DNA of 62,672 nt from a virus. The notes beneath the pieces were generated by a model. The model saw nothing but the letters and a program-made list of their open reading frames with translations. It had not been told where the DNA came from and did not search any database. Positions 33,883-42,045 of the stretch are shown here, piece by piece. The translations under genes and the position numbers were made by a program. Within the stretch, counting starts at the first letter, position 1; every line of letters begins with the position of its first letter. The DNA lies in IMG/VR virus record IMGVR_UViG_3300028590_000016, positions 1 to 62,672 of that record. One strand, written 5' to 3'.

Positions 33883-34308
33883 TCAGTCGTGCTCGTACTC
33901 ATCGACGGTCACGCCTTCGCGGGTGACGATGACCACGACGTGATCACCGAAGGCCGACTCCATCGCGTCCCCCGCAGAGGAGATGATGTCCTGAAGTTCC
34001 TTCAGCGCGTCCCAAGCCTCTTGGGTGAAACCTTCCTTGGCCTCGCCGTAGAACTCTTCCCAGCCCTCGCCGTAGATGTCATCGTCACGCTCATCGGCAG
34101 ACGATGCGTGAACGTCGTTCACCCTGAATTCGCATGGCGCACCATCGTTGAAATATGGCGTGTACTGCGTCCAGCCGAACGCCTTTATGCAGGGGTGCGC
34201 GTCGAGCACCGACAGGAACGCCGGCTTCAATTGTTCCTTGGTGCGCTCGATGAAATCCGCACGCGCTTTCGCGGCTTCGGCCGCTACGTTTTTCAGTTCT
34301 TCCAACAT
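33883..34308 (-). CDS. Hypothetical acidic protein
   Basis: 141 residues, with net negative charge (SADERDDDIYGEGWEEFYGE). The N-terminus is helical; the C-terminus has HVVVIVTREGVTVDEYEH. Acidic phage proteins of this sort may mimic DNA, but nothing else supports that here. Confidence 0.6.
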   Translation of the reverse strand: MLEELKNVAAEAAKARADFIERTKEQLKPAFLSVLDAHPCIKAFGWTQYTPYFNDGAPCEFRVNDVHASSADERDDDIYGEGWEEFYGEAKEGFTQEAWDALKELQDIISSAGDAMESAFGDHVVVIVTREGVTVDEYEHD

Positions 34309-34310
34309 GA

Positions 34311-34667
34311 TCAGTCCTCGTTGTGGAATTGCATTACTTGGCGGCGCTTACGCGTGCCTGACATCCATCCTTCGATGGGCATAGTTCCCAGCCACTTCTC
34401 AAGCGTCGGGATGAACCCGAGGTCTTGCAGGATGTGTTCCTCGGCAACGTCCCTGGTGCTGTAGGTCTTTCCATCGCTGTTCTGGCGCAGCGGGCCGAAT
34501 ACTGTAGCGACGAGGTAGATGCCCCACGAACTGTGCAGCATCGCGCGATGTCTCACATCCGGCACCGCGACTTTCGAGGAATCGATGAACTCGTGGATGT
34601 CCATATAGTCCTCGATCCGTCCGCCGAACTTTCGCGCGCTGAGCTTGGCATGCAGATGCGGTTTCAT
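34311..34667 (-). CDS. DUF6915-like conserved phage protein
   Basis: 118 residues from ATG 34667 (ATGA overlap). KPHLHAKLSARKFGGRIEDY followed by HEFIDSSKVAVPDVRHRAML is the pattern I associate with DUF6915, common in phages. LGWIPTLEKW-like text near the end also agrees. Function unknown. Confidence 0.65.
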   Translation of the reverse strand: MKPHLHAKLSARKFGGRIEDYMDIHEFIDSSKVAVPDVRHRAMLHSSWGIYLVATVFGPLRQNSDGKTYSTRDVAEEHILQDLGFIPTLEKWLGTMPIEGWMSGTRKRRQVMQFHNED

Positions 34668-35104
34668 CCTGGCTTGAACCGGTGATCGCAGTTCGGGCAC
34701 TGCACGATGCCGACGACGACCATCTTTTCGCGGCTAGCGACCCCCTCGTCGTTGATCACGAGTTGCCAGACATCGCCAGCTTCTTCGCCCGTTGCCATCA
34801 GTGCACCGCTCAACCGGAACTCCGGATTGACCTTGCGCAACAGAATCGTGACGAGGTTGACGATGCGCTCAAGTTCATATGTCTTTTCGGAGCCATCCCA
34901 TTTCAGCCCGGAATAGTCCTTGGTAAGCTCAAGGTCAACGTGGTACAGATAGCGCGCAGCCGGTCCCCATTCCGGATGATCGCGGCAGTCCTCGCCGAGA
35001 ATCCCGGCTAAGGCTTGTAGCTCCGAAACCGTCACCGCATGCGCGAACTTCAACTCACCTTCAAACTCTGTGGAGTAGCCCACGTCGAATCTCCTGCGCG
35101 CCAT
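34664..35104 (-). CDS. Hypothetical protein
   Basis: 146 residues. Strand-rich, with GYSTEFEGELKFAHAVTVSE, WDGSEKTYELERIVNLVTIL and a C-terminal CPNCDHRFKPG zinc half-site. ATG 35104 has no good ribosome site, and the 120 bases upstream (35105-35224) contain no gene that I can see. Unknown function. Confidence 0.65.
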   Translation of the reverse strand: MARRRFDVGYSTEFEGELKFAHAVTVSELQALAGILGEDCRDHPEWGPAARYLYHVDLELTKDYSGLKWDGSEKTYELERIVNLVTILLRKVNPEFRLSGALMATGEEAGDVWQLVINDEGVASREKMVVVGIVQCPNCDHRFKPG

Positions 35105-35224
35105 CGCACGCGTTTGGGTAAGCGTTCAAGTCAGCGCCCTACGGGCTAGCACGCCTTGGCGTCGTCGATGTTAGTTCCGCGAGGACATGCCAGTTTACCG
35201 GCGGGCGCTGAGGTCAACGCTTGA

Positions 35225-36139
35225 TCATCGATCTTCCGGGCGTGGCAGCCCGAACCATTCGTCGAGCTTGTTCAAGAGGCGTTCGACCTCCAAGGTCATC
35301 AGCGCCATGCGGGCGTCGAGTTTTGCGGAAGCCGAGTCGGTTTCGGAATTGCCGAGTTCGTCGAGCACGACATCCAAGAAGCGTAGCTTGCGGACGGCAA
35401 GGTCTTCACCCAGAACGAAGCTGATGCGATCATCGAAGGTGAGGCCGAGCTTGAAGACTTGTTTTCCGGTCTTCAGGTGTTCGCGCACTTCGTCGGTTTC
35501 GAGGTCTTGGCGCCGGCAGCGGACGATGCCGCCACCTTCGGCTGGATCGCGAAGTTCGACTTCTTCGCCGAGTGCGAGGCCAGCAGGCAGCTTGCCGTGC
35601 ATCGCCCAATCGGTCAGCAGAGTGCGCGGGGATTCCTCGGGACACGCCGGTTCCACAGGGAACGTCCCCACGGCGTCACGCAGTTCAGAGATGATCTTCT
35701 CGGCCCCAGCAGCAGTCGCGGTATCGCAGACCAGCCAGCCGCCGCGCAGATCGAGATACGCGAACGTTCGCTTGTAGTCGACGAAGGCGCGCGGCAACAG
35801 TTCGGTAAGCACGTCTTCCTTGATCTGCTTGCGTTCCTTCGCGCCAACCTGACGGTCTTCGGTCTCGGCGATCTTGCGCAGCCGTTCCGCCAGTGCTTCC
35901 TTCAACACGCCAGACGGGAGAATCTTGCGTTCCTCGCCGATAGCGACAAGCAAGAAGTTGCCGACGCGGTGCGTCAACGCTTCTTCATGCCGCCCATGCG
36001 GCGACACGAAGCCTGTGGTCGAAAGATCCAGCGGTCCGCATGGGCGAAGCCGTTTCTCGGCCAGATGCGTTTCGAGTTCGGCCAAGCTCTCGGCGACTGC
36101 CTCGCTGAATCGCACGAACGTCAAACTGCGGAAGAACAT
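35225..36139 (-). CDS. rdgC: Recombination-associated protein RdgC
   Basis: 304 residues, close to the 303 of Escherichia coli RdgC. Family blocks are clear: WFRSLTFVRF-like start (MFFRSLTFVR), RPCGPLDLSTTGFVSPHGRH, ILPSGVLKEALAERL, VDYKRTFAYLDLRGGWLVCD, LTDWAMHGKLPAGLALGEEV and LGLTFDDRISFVLGEDLAVR. RdgC is a ring-shaped DNA-binding protein that restrains RecA. A phage copy may protect replicating phage DNA or favour the phage annealing pathway. The gene overlaps its upstream neighbour by 19 bases. Confidence 0.93.
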   Translation of the reverse strand: MFFRSLTFVRFSEAVAESLAELETHLAEKRLRPCGPLDLSTTGFVSPHGRHEEALTHRVGNFLLVAIGEERKILPSGVLKEALAERLRKIAETEDRQVGAKERKQIKEDVLTELLPRAFVDYKRTFAYLDLRGGWLVCDTATAAGAEKIISELRDAVGTFPVEPACPEESPRTLLTDWAMHGKLPAGLALGEEVELRDPAEGGGIVRCRRQDLETDEVREHLKTGKQVFKLGLTFDDRISFVLGEDLAVRKLRFLDVVLDELGNSETDSASAKLDARMALMTLEVERLLNKLDEWFGLPRPEDR

Positions 36140-36396
36140 TTTGCTTCCTCTCGTAATCGGTCGATGGCGTGCTGTGGGACGTGGTAACCGAGCGCACGTA
36201 GTGCCTCAAGGCCATTGGCACATTCGCCAGCAGTTTTGTAGACTCGGCTCTCGCCATCATGCGGCAGCCCTATCGGCGTGCGTTCGGCACCATTGATGCG
36301 GACTTCCGCGATAACGACCATAAAGGTGTCATCAACGGTTTCGCAACAATAGATATCCGACTTCCAATCGTCGCTGCTGAAACGGCAGTACGACAT
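36121..36396 (-). CDS. Conserved small phage protein (SYCRFSSDDWKSD type)
   Basis: 91 residues from ATG 36396, with GAGGGAA upstream. SYCRFSSDDWKSDIYCCETV is a widely recurring phage N-terminus; two later segments (GLPHDGESRVYKT, GLEALRALGYHVPQHAI) also recur. Function unknown. It lies directly before rdgC. Confidence 0.75.
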   Translation of the reverse strand: MSYCRFSSDDWKSDIYCCETVDDTFMVVIAEVRINGAERTPIGLPHDGESRVYKTAGECANGLEALRALGYHVPQHAIDRLREEAKCSSAV

Positions 36397-36644
36397 AGCG
36401 ATTCCCTCGTTGCTTGAGTGACTTGAGGTCTGGACAGTCGGGCCGGACGCTACTCCGGCTTTGAGACCCATACCGCAGCGACCGATGTCGCGCCACTGCA
36501 TATTGGTTATTACGGCCTGCTACCGCAGACGGCCTTTCAGCCCTGTTGGCATATGCCAGTACTTAGGCAGTACCGATCGGTCTCTACAACCACTTGATTT
36601 CGAAATAGCGGGGGCTTCCCGCCGCCGACTGCCCAGAATTCACT
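36397..36644 (-). other. Intergenic region with no gene seen
   Basis: 248 bases between two minus-strand genes. On the minus strand it has a GCGGG-N5-CCCGC hairpin with a short T-rich tail (near 36605-36625), a possible weak terminator for the gene ending at 36645, and a palindrome CCGATCGG further down. A promoter for the rdgC operon probably lies here, but no convincing boxes were found. Confidence 0.4.
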
Positions 36645-36983
36645 TCACTCGGTGTTTCGGTTAGAGGCGCGGCCCACGTTGACTTGGGCCATGGTGAACT
36701 GTCCCATGATGTCGCTAACTTGGGCGCTGCCTTTGTTCGTCCTCAGCATGAACGCGATCACGTCAGCGAGCTTATGCGGGTTCTCGAAATCGTCGGCGTC
36801 GAGAAAGAACGCGTAGAACTTGCCTTCGACGTTGACCTGCGCGGTAAGGCGGTCTTCCCATCCGATTACTTCGTCACCATATTGGCTCCGAAGAATCGCA
36901 TGGTGGCAACCGGCCGGAGGCGGCACAATCTGTTCCAGTTCGGTCAGGAAATCCAGCAGAAATTCCAAGATTGCTGTGCTCAC
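36645..36983 (-). CDS. Hypothetical protein
   Basis: 112 residues from GTG 36983, chosen because GAGGG lies seven bases upstream. It reads TAILEFLLDFLTELEQIVPP and GKFYAFFLDADDFENPHKLA, a compact alpha/beta pattern. It ends in a QFTMAQVNVGRASNR tail. Unknown function. Confidence 0.6.
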   Translation of the reverse strand: MSTAILEFLLDFLTELEQIVPPPAGCHHAILRSQYGDEVIGWEDRLTAQVNVEGKFYAFFLDADDFENPHKLADVIAFMLRTNKGSAQVSDIMGQFTMAQVNVGRASNRNTE

Positions 36984-36993
36984 GTTGCGACCC

Positions 36994-37245
36994 TCATTCA
37001 GCGCCGGATTCAAACCGGGCTTTGTTGCGGCGGACCCACCTCAACTGGCTCAACGGGCCATATGCCCCCGCCAAGGCACAAACAGCGCTGGCTACTGTCG
37101 CCCAACCAAAACGCCAAGGGGCAAACAGAACAACCCAAGTGTCTATCAGCAGAGTAACCAAGCACAAGAAAACCAGGAACCGGAAGAAAGGCACCATCTC
37201 ATTCTTGGCGATCCACTGCATTCTCTGGTAATAGAAATCCGACAT
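36994..37245 (-). CDS. Small two-segment membrane protein
   Basis: 83 residues from ATG 37245. Two membrane segments: about 17-40 (FFRFLVFLCLVTLLIDTWVV) and 48-66 (FGWATVASAVCALAGAYGPL), with a basic C-terminus, so both ends would be in the cytoplasm. Function unknown; superinfection exclusion or holin-like roles cannot be told apart. Confidence 0.65.
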   Translation of the reverse strand: MSDFYYQRMQWIAKNEMVPFFRFLVFLCLVTLLIDTWVVLFAPWRFGWATVASAVCALAGAYGPLSQLRWVRRNKARFESGAE

Positions 37246-37339
37246 TGAAAAATCTCGACGATTTAGTTGGCAACGCGCCACACGGGACCGCGCACGGGGG
37301 AGGGGAGGTGCCCTGATGCGGCGCGCCGCCGTGAACTTG

Positions 37340-37576
37340 TTAGCAGGCCGGACGGTTGAAATGGTCGGTCGCGTTGAGCGCCCACATGCGGGCGCGGTTG
37401 ACGGCCTCATCGATATGGACTCCGGCGCGAACGCTGCGAGCCGCACGGGCCTGAGCTTGCGCGATCTTGGCGCCATCGGCTTTCCCCTTGAGCACGTTGA
37501 GAACGCGCTTGTAGGCGAGCTGAGAAGGCGTCGGCTTCGGGCCGAAGAAACGTTTCAGTGCTGCGGTAATGCTCAT
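37340..37576 (-). CDS. Hypothetical basic protein
   Basis: 78 residues from ATG 37576 with AGGAGG just upstream. Basic and helical (AYKRVLNVLKGKADGAKIAQ). The gap to the next minus gene (37246-37339) holds no gene. Unknown function. Confidence 0.6.
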   Translation of the reverse strand: MSITAALKRFFGPKPTPSQLAYKRVLNVLKGKADGAKIAQAQARAARSVRAGVHIDEAVNRARMWALNATDHFNRPAC

Positions 37577-37584
37577 GACGCCTC

Positions 37585-37659
37585 CTATTTGATCCTGGTG
37601 AGTGGGCGGAACGGCAGTTTTGAACTCTTGCGGAACAGCTTTCGGAACCAGCGCAACAT
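37585..37659 (-). CDS. Possible 24-residue basic peptide
   Basis: ATG 37659 with GGAG seven bases upstream opens a 24-residue frame, MLRWFRKLFRKSSK and so on, ending just before the ribosome site of the next gene. It is amphipathic and very basic. The site and spacing favour translation, but the size makes the call uncertain. Confidence 0.4.
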   Translation of the reverse strand: MLRWFRKLFRKSSKLPFRPLTRIK

Positions 37660-37710
37660 ACCTTGTCTCCATGCTGGGGCCGCGCACACGGCCCCAGACT
37701 TGTCCCTATG

Positions 37711-38013
37711 TCACCGACGCTCACCGATCCCCGGAACCGGCGCTTTCGGGCCGCTCTCGGCGGCATTTCGCTTCGACTTCGACGGACTCAACGTCAAGGC
37801 GCCAGGGGAAGCGCGCTGCGGAGCATCGAAGCCGTTCGCGAACATTCGATCCGTCACGACCGTGACCGTCAGGCCCGGCGTGATGTTGAGCACGACAACC
37901 GTGCTTTCGTAGCGGTCGGCGCCGTTGACGATGACAAGCTTTGCCGTCTGGGAGGTAGCGGCAGAACTTGCCAGACACAGGAACATGGCGGAGATAGCGG
38001 CGGCGAATTTCAT
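37711..38013 (-). CDS. Exported small protein
   Basis: 100 residues from ATG 38013 behind GAGGGAA. The first 24 residues (KFAAAISAMFLCLASSAAT) are a signal peptide with a likely cut after an alanine. The mature part has QTAKLVIVNGADRYESTVVV and TPGLTVTVVTDRMFANGFD, probably all strand, and a basic disordered tail. It is the first gene after the 38.1-kb promoter. A periplasmic role is inferred. Confidence 0.65.
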   Translation of the reverse strand: MKFAAAISAMFLCLASSAATSQTAKLVIVNGADRYESTVVVLNITPGLTVTVVTDRMFANGFDAPQRASPGALTLSPSKSKRNAAESGPKAPVPGIGERR

Positions 38014-38047
38014 TGTTCCCTCTCTAGTTGACCGTTCCTGCAAGCTC

Positions 38048-38088
38048 AGACTAGTCCGTACTTACGCGCCTGTCAATAGGCAATCCTA
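38048..38088 (-). promoter_or_regulatory. Minus-strand promoter with upstream TAGG-N4-CCTA site
   Basis: On the minus strand: TTGACA (38076-38071), 17-base spacer, TAGTCT (38053-38048). TAGG-N4-CCTA (38077-38088) abuts the -35 box instead of covering the -10 box. This different placement could mean activation or weaker repression at this promoter, which faces the exported-protein gene. Confidence 0.65.
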
Positions 38089-38349
38089 CTATTTTTCGAC
38101 TTTCTTTTCTTGCCATTCCTCGCAGCCTTTCGGCAGGCTATCGCTGTGGCCTTCGGCGCAACCAGCAGCCTCGTATTCCTCGCCGTGGCCGCTGGCTTTG
38201 CAGTAGTGCTCGCACGTCCTACAGGCGTGTACAGCGGCATTCGCGAAGCATCTGGCGATGTGGCTCTCCGCTGAAGCACGCTTTGAATGCCCGCGATGGC
38301 AATACGGGCAGACGAAACGTATTACGCGAATCTCGATCGGCACCCTCAT
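38089..38349 (-). CDS. Small zinc-finger protein
   Basis: 86 residues from ATG 38349 (TGATG overlap). RFVCPYCHRGHSKRASAESH has a C2H2-like set, followed by HIARCFANAAVHACRTCEHY with more cysteines and histidines. Two zinc sites are likely. It may bind DNA or RNA. Unknown family. Confidence 0.65.
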   Translation of the reverse strand: MRVPIEIRVIRFVCPYCHRGHSKRASAESHIARCFANAAVHACRTCEHYCKASGHGEEYEAAGCAEGHSDSLPKGCEEWQEKKVEK

Positions 38350-39242
38350 CAAACCCTCGCGAAAGTCAGCGCCCAAACCCAAGGGTTCGCAGCCCATGCG
38401 CAGGATTCGTCCCAGCCGTCGCGAACCATGCGATGCGGGTAGCCGTGTTCGCCTAAGCGAGCCGGGCGATAGTTCGGCTTTCTGCCGTTGATAGAGTCCC
38501 ACAACGCGCTAAATGCTTCTTTCGCCGAGCGATCCAAGTGCTTGGTTTCCGCACCTTTCTTCGGCTCTATCATCCACGCTGGCGCGTGCTCGCCAATCGC
38601 CTGTTGGTGGATTAGTCGGCCATCGCCGAAATCTCGGTACCCCTGCCACCACGGCCCAGGGAATGAACTTGCCTTACACCCCTCTGCAGCCGAGTCTTCC
38701 TCGCTGATATCCTGCACGTGCTGCAATCGCACGTCGGTGATTTCGAGCGTGATGCGGGACGCCCAGCGCGGCATGAACAGCGGCGACACATTGCCACGCT
38801 CCGCTGCTTTCGGCATCGTCCATTCTTCTGGTAAATCGACGTCTTCCCAGTCCTCGCTATGGCCGTCTGCCGCGTACTTGATCGACACCGCGTCGCAGTC
38901 GCAAGCGTTCATTCCATGCGAATGTATGATGTTCGGGCGCCAAGTCTCTTTCACCCATAGCCTCGTTCCGATTCGGCCGTATGGGCAGAAGTCCTGAGCG
39001 ACAATCCGATTCGCTTCCTCAATTGAGAAAGGACCGCCGCTGTGGCTGGCGTGAACCCCACGGATCGGTTTCGTGAAGCTGACGCTCCATCCAACCAAGC
39101 CGTCATGCTCACGAAATTCCAGATTTTCGATAGGGGCACAGCGGCGCGTTTGCACCTTTTGGCCGGCGATAATCGCGCGCACCATCGGCGCGCTGAAAAG
39201 GATTGGACGCTCACGCGGCGCCTCGATATCGGCCTTGATCAT
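38349..39242 (-). CDS. ASCH/PUA-like phage protein
   Basis: 297 residues from ATG 39242. RPILFSAPMVRAIIAGQKVQTRR is a typical start for this phage family, followed by FCPYGRIGTRLWVKETW, MPRWASRITLEITDVRLQHV and ISEEDSAAEGC, blocks shared with ASCH-domain proteins. ASCH folds bind RNA or modified nucleotides. The exact substrate is unknown. Confidence 0.75.
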   Translation of the reverse strand: MIKADIEAPRERPILFSAPMVRAIIAGQKVQTRRCAPIENLEFREHDGLVGWSVSFTKPIRGVHASHSGGPFSIEEANRIVAQDFCPYGRIGTRLWVKETWRPNIIHSHGMNACDCDAVSIKYAADGHSEDWEDVDLPEEWTMPKAAERGNVSPLFMPRWASRITLEITDVRLQHVQDISEEDSAAEGCKASSFPGPWWQGYRDFGDGRLIHQQAIGEHAPAWMIEPKKGAETKHLDRSAKEAFSALWDSINGRKPNYRPARLGEHGYPHRMVRDGWDESCAWAANPWVWALTFARV

Positions 39243-39427
39243 TTCGCGGCCTCGCGCTTCGGCGCATAGACGTGGCGGTGATCGCGCTGGAACTCCACGA
39301 CAGGGATTCGGCGCAACGGCCCCAGATGCCCGCGCAGTTGCGACCTCACGTAGACGTGTGACGCATCGGACTCGACCACAATGCAGCGGCCACGCTCGCA
39401 TGTCCAGCAGGAGCCTTTGGCGATCAT
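39239..39427 (-). CDS. Small CxxC protein
   Basis: 62 residues from ATG 39427. KGSCWTCERGRCIVVESDAS has a cysteine triplet; the rest is basic with VVEFQRDHRHVYAPKREAA. Coupled by ATGA on both sides. Unknown function. Confidence 0.6.
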   Translation of the reverse strand: MIAKGSCWTCERGRCIVVESDASHVYVRSQLRGHLGPLRRIPVVEFQRDHRHVYAPKREAAK

Positions 39428-39744
39428 GGCGCATCCTCCGGTAGTGAGGCTATCGCGCGGTCGTAGAGCGCCAGAATGTCGGCATGCGTAGTTTCTGGGT
39501 AGTCGTTATACGTGGAGATTCCCCCCTTGGTAGGAACAAACCAAGATAAGCGAATTAGGGTCCGCTCAGCATCCGAAGGGTATGCTGCGTGCACAGCACC
39601 TATCGCGCACCAGCAAACTGCGCTGCGGCTGTTCGGTGTGACACTTTCTCCGTCCTTGTCGCGGGCATACTTGCCCTTCGTCCAGCACTCCGGCCGCTCA
39701 ATCTTCGCCCGAGCCGCAATCAGGATTTCGCGGGTGGTGGTCAT
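39424..39744 (-). CDS. DUF6197-like protein, minus-strand copy
   Basis: 106 residues. TTTREILIAARAKIERPECW then CWCAIGAVHAAY and a C-terminal DILALYDRAIAS helix define the family. Three more members lie in tandem at 53798-54736 on the plus strand. The family is frequent in phages and actinobacteria; its function is unknown. Confidence 0.75.
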   Translation of the reverse strand: MTTTREILIAARAKIERPECWTKGKYARDKDGESVTPNSRSAVCWCAIGAVHAAYPSDAERTLIRLSWFVPTKGGISTYNDYPETTHADILALYDRAIASLPEDAP

Positions 39745-40022
39745 GTGTTTCTCCGGAACAATGCAACTACGAAGGTCTTAACCCAGATCAACGCGAGTCG
39801 CAGAGGGCCTTTCAGTCTCTGCAACCTATGGCGGTCAGACTCCGCGCCCGAATCAGTTCGAGCCTCGAAATATCTTGCGTCCCGACCGCAATCACTGATT
39901 CTGCACACCGATGTGAAAGGATAGGTGCCATCGGGGCGACGAACGCTGGGGTGGTAACACCTCGCATATTGTGGTTCCCGCCTTTCGGAATGCCGACAGT
40001 CAGGGCAAAACTTGAGGCTCAC
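39741..40022 (-). CDS. Zinc-site protein with C-terminal membrane segment
   Basis: 93 residues from GTG 40022. KFCPDCRHSER with later CYHPSVRRP and SVCRISDCGRDARYFEAR suggests a zinc site; the C-terminus LRLALIWVKTFVVALFRR is a possible membrane anchor. Unknown function. Confidence 0.6.
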   Translation of the reverse strand: MSLKFCPDCRHSERREPQYARCYHPSVRRPDGTYPFTSVCRISDCGRDARYFEARTDSGAESDRHRLQRLKGPLRLALIWVKTFVVALFRRNT

Positions 40023-40315
40023 GTCGAGTCTCCACGAGCGCGAGCAAGCGCCGCGCGTGCCGTTTTAGTCCAGCAGTTGTCGACTGCTTCGCCATCGTCG
40101 ATCGCCTGAACCAGTTCCGCCAATTCGCGGTAAAGTATGGGAGCCTCTACGATGAGTGCGGCGTCTTCCGGTTTGATCTGGATATCCGCACCACCATCGC
40201 GCAGCGCGTACGCATACACCACATCCCCGGCTTTGCCTGTGACGTCCGACGACAGACGGCGAACTGAATTGCTCGTCCACCATCGCCATGGGCCGGGCGT
40301 GAAATTCTCGGTCAT
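40019..40315 (-). CDS. FTPGPWRW-type phage protein
   Basis: 98 residues from ATG 40315 (GTG 40318 is also possible; AAGGAG suits the ATG at seven bases). TENFTPGPWRWWTSNSVRRL and EDAALIVEAPILYRELAELV follow a common phage family. Unknown function. Confidence 0.7.
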   Translation of the reverse strand: MTENFTPGPWRWWTSNSVRRLSSDVTGKAGDVVYAYALRDGGADIQIKPEDAALIVEAPILYRELAELVQAIDDGEAVDNCWTKTARAALARARGDST

Positions 40316-40599
40316 CACGTGTCTCCTTCTAGGGTTTGCAATGCCGCACGGACGCGCTCAAACAATGCCTCCTTGCGCTGCTCCGACCATGCCTGCCAAA
40401 GCTTGTGTTCGGCACGGCGTTCGTCCTCACTGAGCATTGCTACAGCACTCGGATCTTTGCCCGGCCGCAGCCGCCCCGTTTCCGCGTAGTATTCGTCCGC
40501 CAGATGTTCCCACTGTTCGACCGAGTTACGCGCGAAATCGCGTCCCAAGCCGAACCAGTCGGCGACGTCCTGCAGAACTGTTTGTGCATCGGTTGCCAC
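40315..40599 (-). CDS. Hypothetical protein
   Basis: 94 residues from GTG 40599 with GGGGAA upstream. Longer frames would run through the hairpin at 40629-40652, so the GTG was preferred. It has DVADWFGLGRDFARNSVEQW and a helical C-terminus (HKLWQAWSEQRKEALFERV). Unknown function. Confidence 0.65.
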   Translation of the reverse strand: MATDAQTVLQDVADWFGLGRDFARNSVEQWEHLADEYYAETGRLRPGKDPSAVAMLSEDERRAEHKLWQAWSEQRKEALFERVRAALQTLEGDT

Positions 40600-40628
40600 A
40601 TTCTTCCCCTCTCTGTAGTGACTCCAAT

Positions 40629-40652
40629 CCTGCCGCCTCGAAAAGCGGCAGG
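40629..40652. other. Hairpin without T run between minus-strand genes
   Basis: CCTGCCGC (40629-40636) pairs perfectly with GCGGCAGG (40645-40652) around an eight-base loop. It lies seven bases after the stop of the gene ending at 40659. No T run follows on the transcribed strand, so it is more likely an mRNA stabiliser or processing site than a strong terminator. Similar hairpins occur at 42450 and 43057. Confidence 0.6.
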
Positions 40653-40658
40653 CATAGG

Positions 40659-41267
40659 TCACTTCTGATTTTCTATGTCAGTCAGCCCATCCACAGCGTT
40701 GACCAAATTCCCGCCGACTGAAACTGCACTGCATGCATACCCGCCGCGCGCAACTCGCAGCCATCCCTCGTATGTAGCCGTCTCGCCGCCGAACGCGCTC
40801 GCCTTGTTGTCGACTAGCCATTGCGCGAGTTTTTCCGGCGTCTCGAATGCGGGGCTGATTGGCGTGCCTTCGGATGTGTCCTCGTACATCATGAAGTGCG
40901 TGCGTTCCGCTTCCGGCCAATCCGGCATGTAGTGCTCCGGTTTTGGCTGATCTGGACATTCGCCCGCCCACCACGTGTATGGCGGCCTACCGCGAGGCGC
41001 ACGGCCATTGCGCGCGGCATCCGCTATCGCTTCTTCGATAGTCCATGTCTCGTCGCTGTGTCTGCGCACCTTCTTTTCCTTGCGCCACAACTGCAATCCA
41101 GCCATCCATTTCGGCAGATGTTCGGTGCGCCATTCGTGCAAGGCCACTGCGTGGCTCTTGTCGAGCATCGGGATATAGCGGCCAACCGCCGTGGGGAACG
41201 GGGCATTGTCTGCGGTATACTTTGGGTGCTGCCAGTTCGCCGGCACCTTACGCACTTCTCTGCCCAC
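40659..41267 (-). CDS. Conserved phage protein (MGREVRKVPANWQHP type)
   Basis: 202 residues from GTG 41267 with AGGAGAACGAA upstream. The start GREVRKVPANWQHPKY, WTIEEAIADAARNGRAPRGR, PDWPEAERTHFMMYEDTSEG and SPAFETPEKLAQWLVDN recur in proteobacterial phages. Function unknown. A hairpin follows directly after it. Confidence 0.75.
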   Translation of the reverse strand: MGREVRKVPANWQHPKYTADNAPFPTAVGRYIPMLDKSHAVALHEWRTEHLPKWMAGLQLWRKEKKVRRHSDETWTIEEAIADAARNGRAPRGRPPYTWWAGECPDQPKPEHYMPDWPEAERTHFMMYEDTSEGTPISPAFETPEKLAQWLVDNKASAFGGETATYEGWLRVARGGYACSAVSVGGNLVNAVDGLTDIENQK

Positions 41268-41276
41268 TTCGTTCTC

Positions 41277-41447
41277 CTAGCCTGGGTAGTTGTTGTGGCG
41301 GTATGCGACCCGCTCGATGCGTTCCAGAATCTTGGCCGCAACTTCTACTGCTTGATCGGCAATCGCATCCGGGCCTGAGTTCCATGCCACCGCAGGGCAG
41401 CGCAGAACTGCCGCCGACAGGTGCACAAGTTGATCTTCGCGGGTCAT
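41277..41447 (-). CDS. Small helical protein
   Basis: 56 residues from ATG 41447: MTREDQLVHLSAAVLRC, then IADQAVEVAAKILERIERV and the end YRHNNYPG. It fills the gap between two real genes with normal spacing. Unknown function. Confidence 0.65.
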   Translation of the reverse strand: MTREDQLVHLSAAVLRCPAVAWNSGPDAIADQAVEVAAKILERIERVAYRHNNYPG

Positions 41448-41449
41448 GG

Positions 41450-41785
41450 CTAACGTATCCCGTGATCAATGATCACCGGCCCGTCTTCCGTCTCGCCGTA
41501 GTTCAGGTGCAGCCATTCATAGCAGCCATCGGCTGAGTTTCGCGTCGCCGGGCTGACGCGCAACCAGTGCTTGAGTTGTTTGATACGCTCCTTATGATCC
41601 TCGGCTGGTTCCCACCCCTCTTTTGAGCCGCTTGTTGGTATCAGAACAGAGCGAGTGCCATTGATGCCCCACTCCGGCTGATCCATGACTTCCAGTCCGA
41701 GGCGCATGGCCTCGCCGACGACTTCGGCAAAGACGCCTTCGCCATCCGTCGTGATCAGCAGTGCGTTATGGATGATCGTTCCCAT
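41450..41785 (-). CDS. Hypothetical protein
   Basis: 111 residues from ATG 41785 (GGAGAG upstream). HNALLITTDGEGVFAEVVG, INGTRSVLIPTSGSKEGWE and RNSADGCYEWLHLNYGE look strand-rich. I believe this type recurs in phages. Unknown function. Confidence 0.65.
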   Translation of the reverse strand: MGTIIHNALLITTDGEGVFAEVVGEAMRLGLEVMDQPEWGINGTRSVLIPTSGSKEGWEPAEDHKERIKQLKHWLRVSPATRNSADGCYEWLHLNYGETEDGPVIIDHGIR

Positions 41786-41787
41786 CG

Positions 41788-42045
41788 TTACTCTCCTTTG
41801 GCCGCAGTCATGAAATCGCGCGCATCGTCGAGGTAATGCATCGCCGCATCGATTGAGCTAACTACGTTGGCATGACCCCACGCCAGTTCGTGCATGACGT
41901 GCTGCGTGGCAAGGAGGGCACTTCCGACTTCTACCGCCCGCTTCGCTTCATACAACGCGTTGCGCATCGTCTCGATCGCGGCTTTCAGGTTGCGGCGCGC
42001 GTTGGCTTCAAGACGCTCAACGGCCACCTTCTCAGCTTCGTTCAC
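41788..42045 (-). CDS. Helical hypothetical protein
   Basis: 85 residues from GTG 42045 (GTGA overlap). Nearly all helix: EKVAVERLEANARRNLKAAI and VSSIDAAMHYLDDARDFMTA. Unknown function. Confidence 0.6.
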   Translation of the reverse strand: MNEAEKVAVERLEANARRNLKAAIETMRNALYEAKRAVEVGSALLATQHVMHELAWGHANVVSSIDAAMHYLDDARDFMTAAKGE

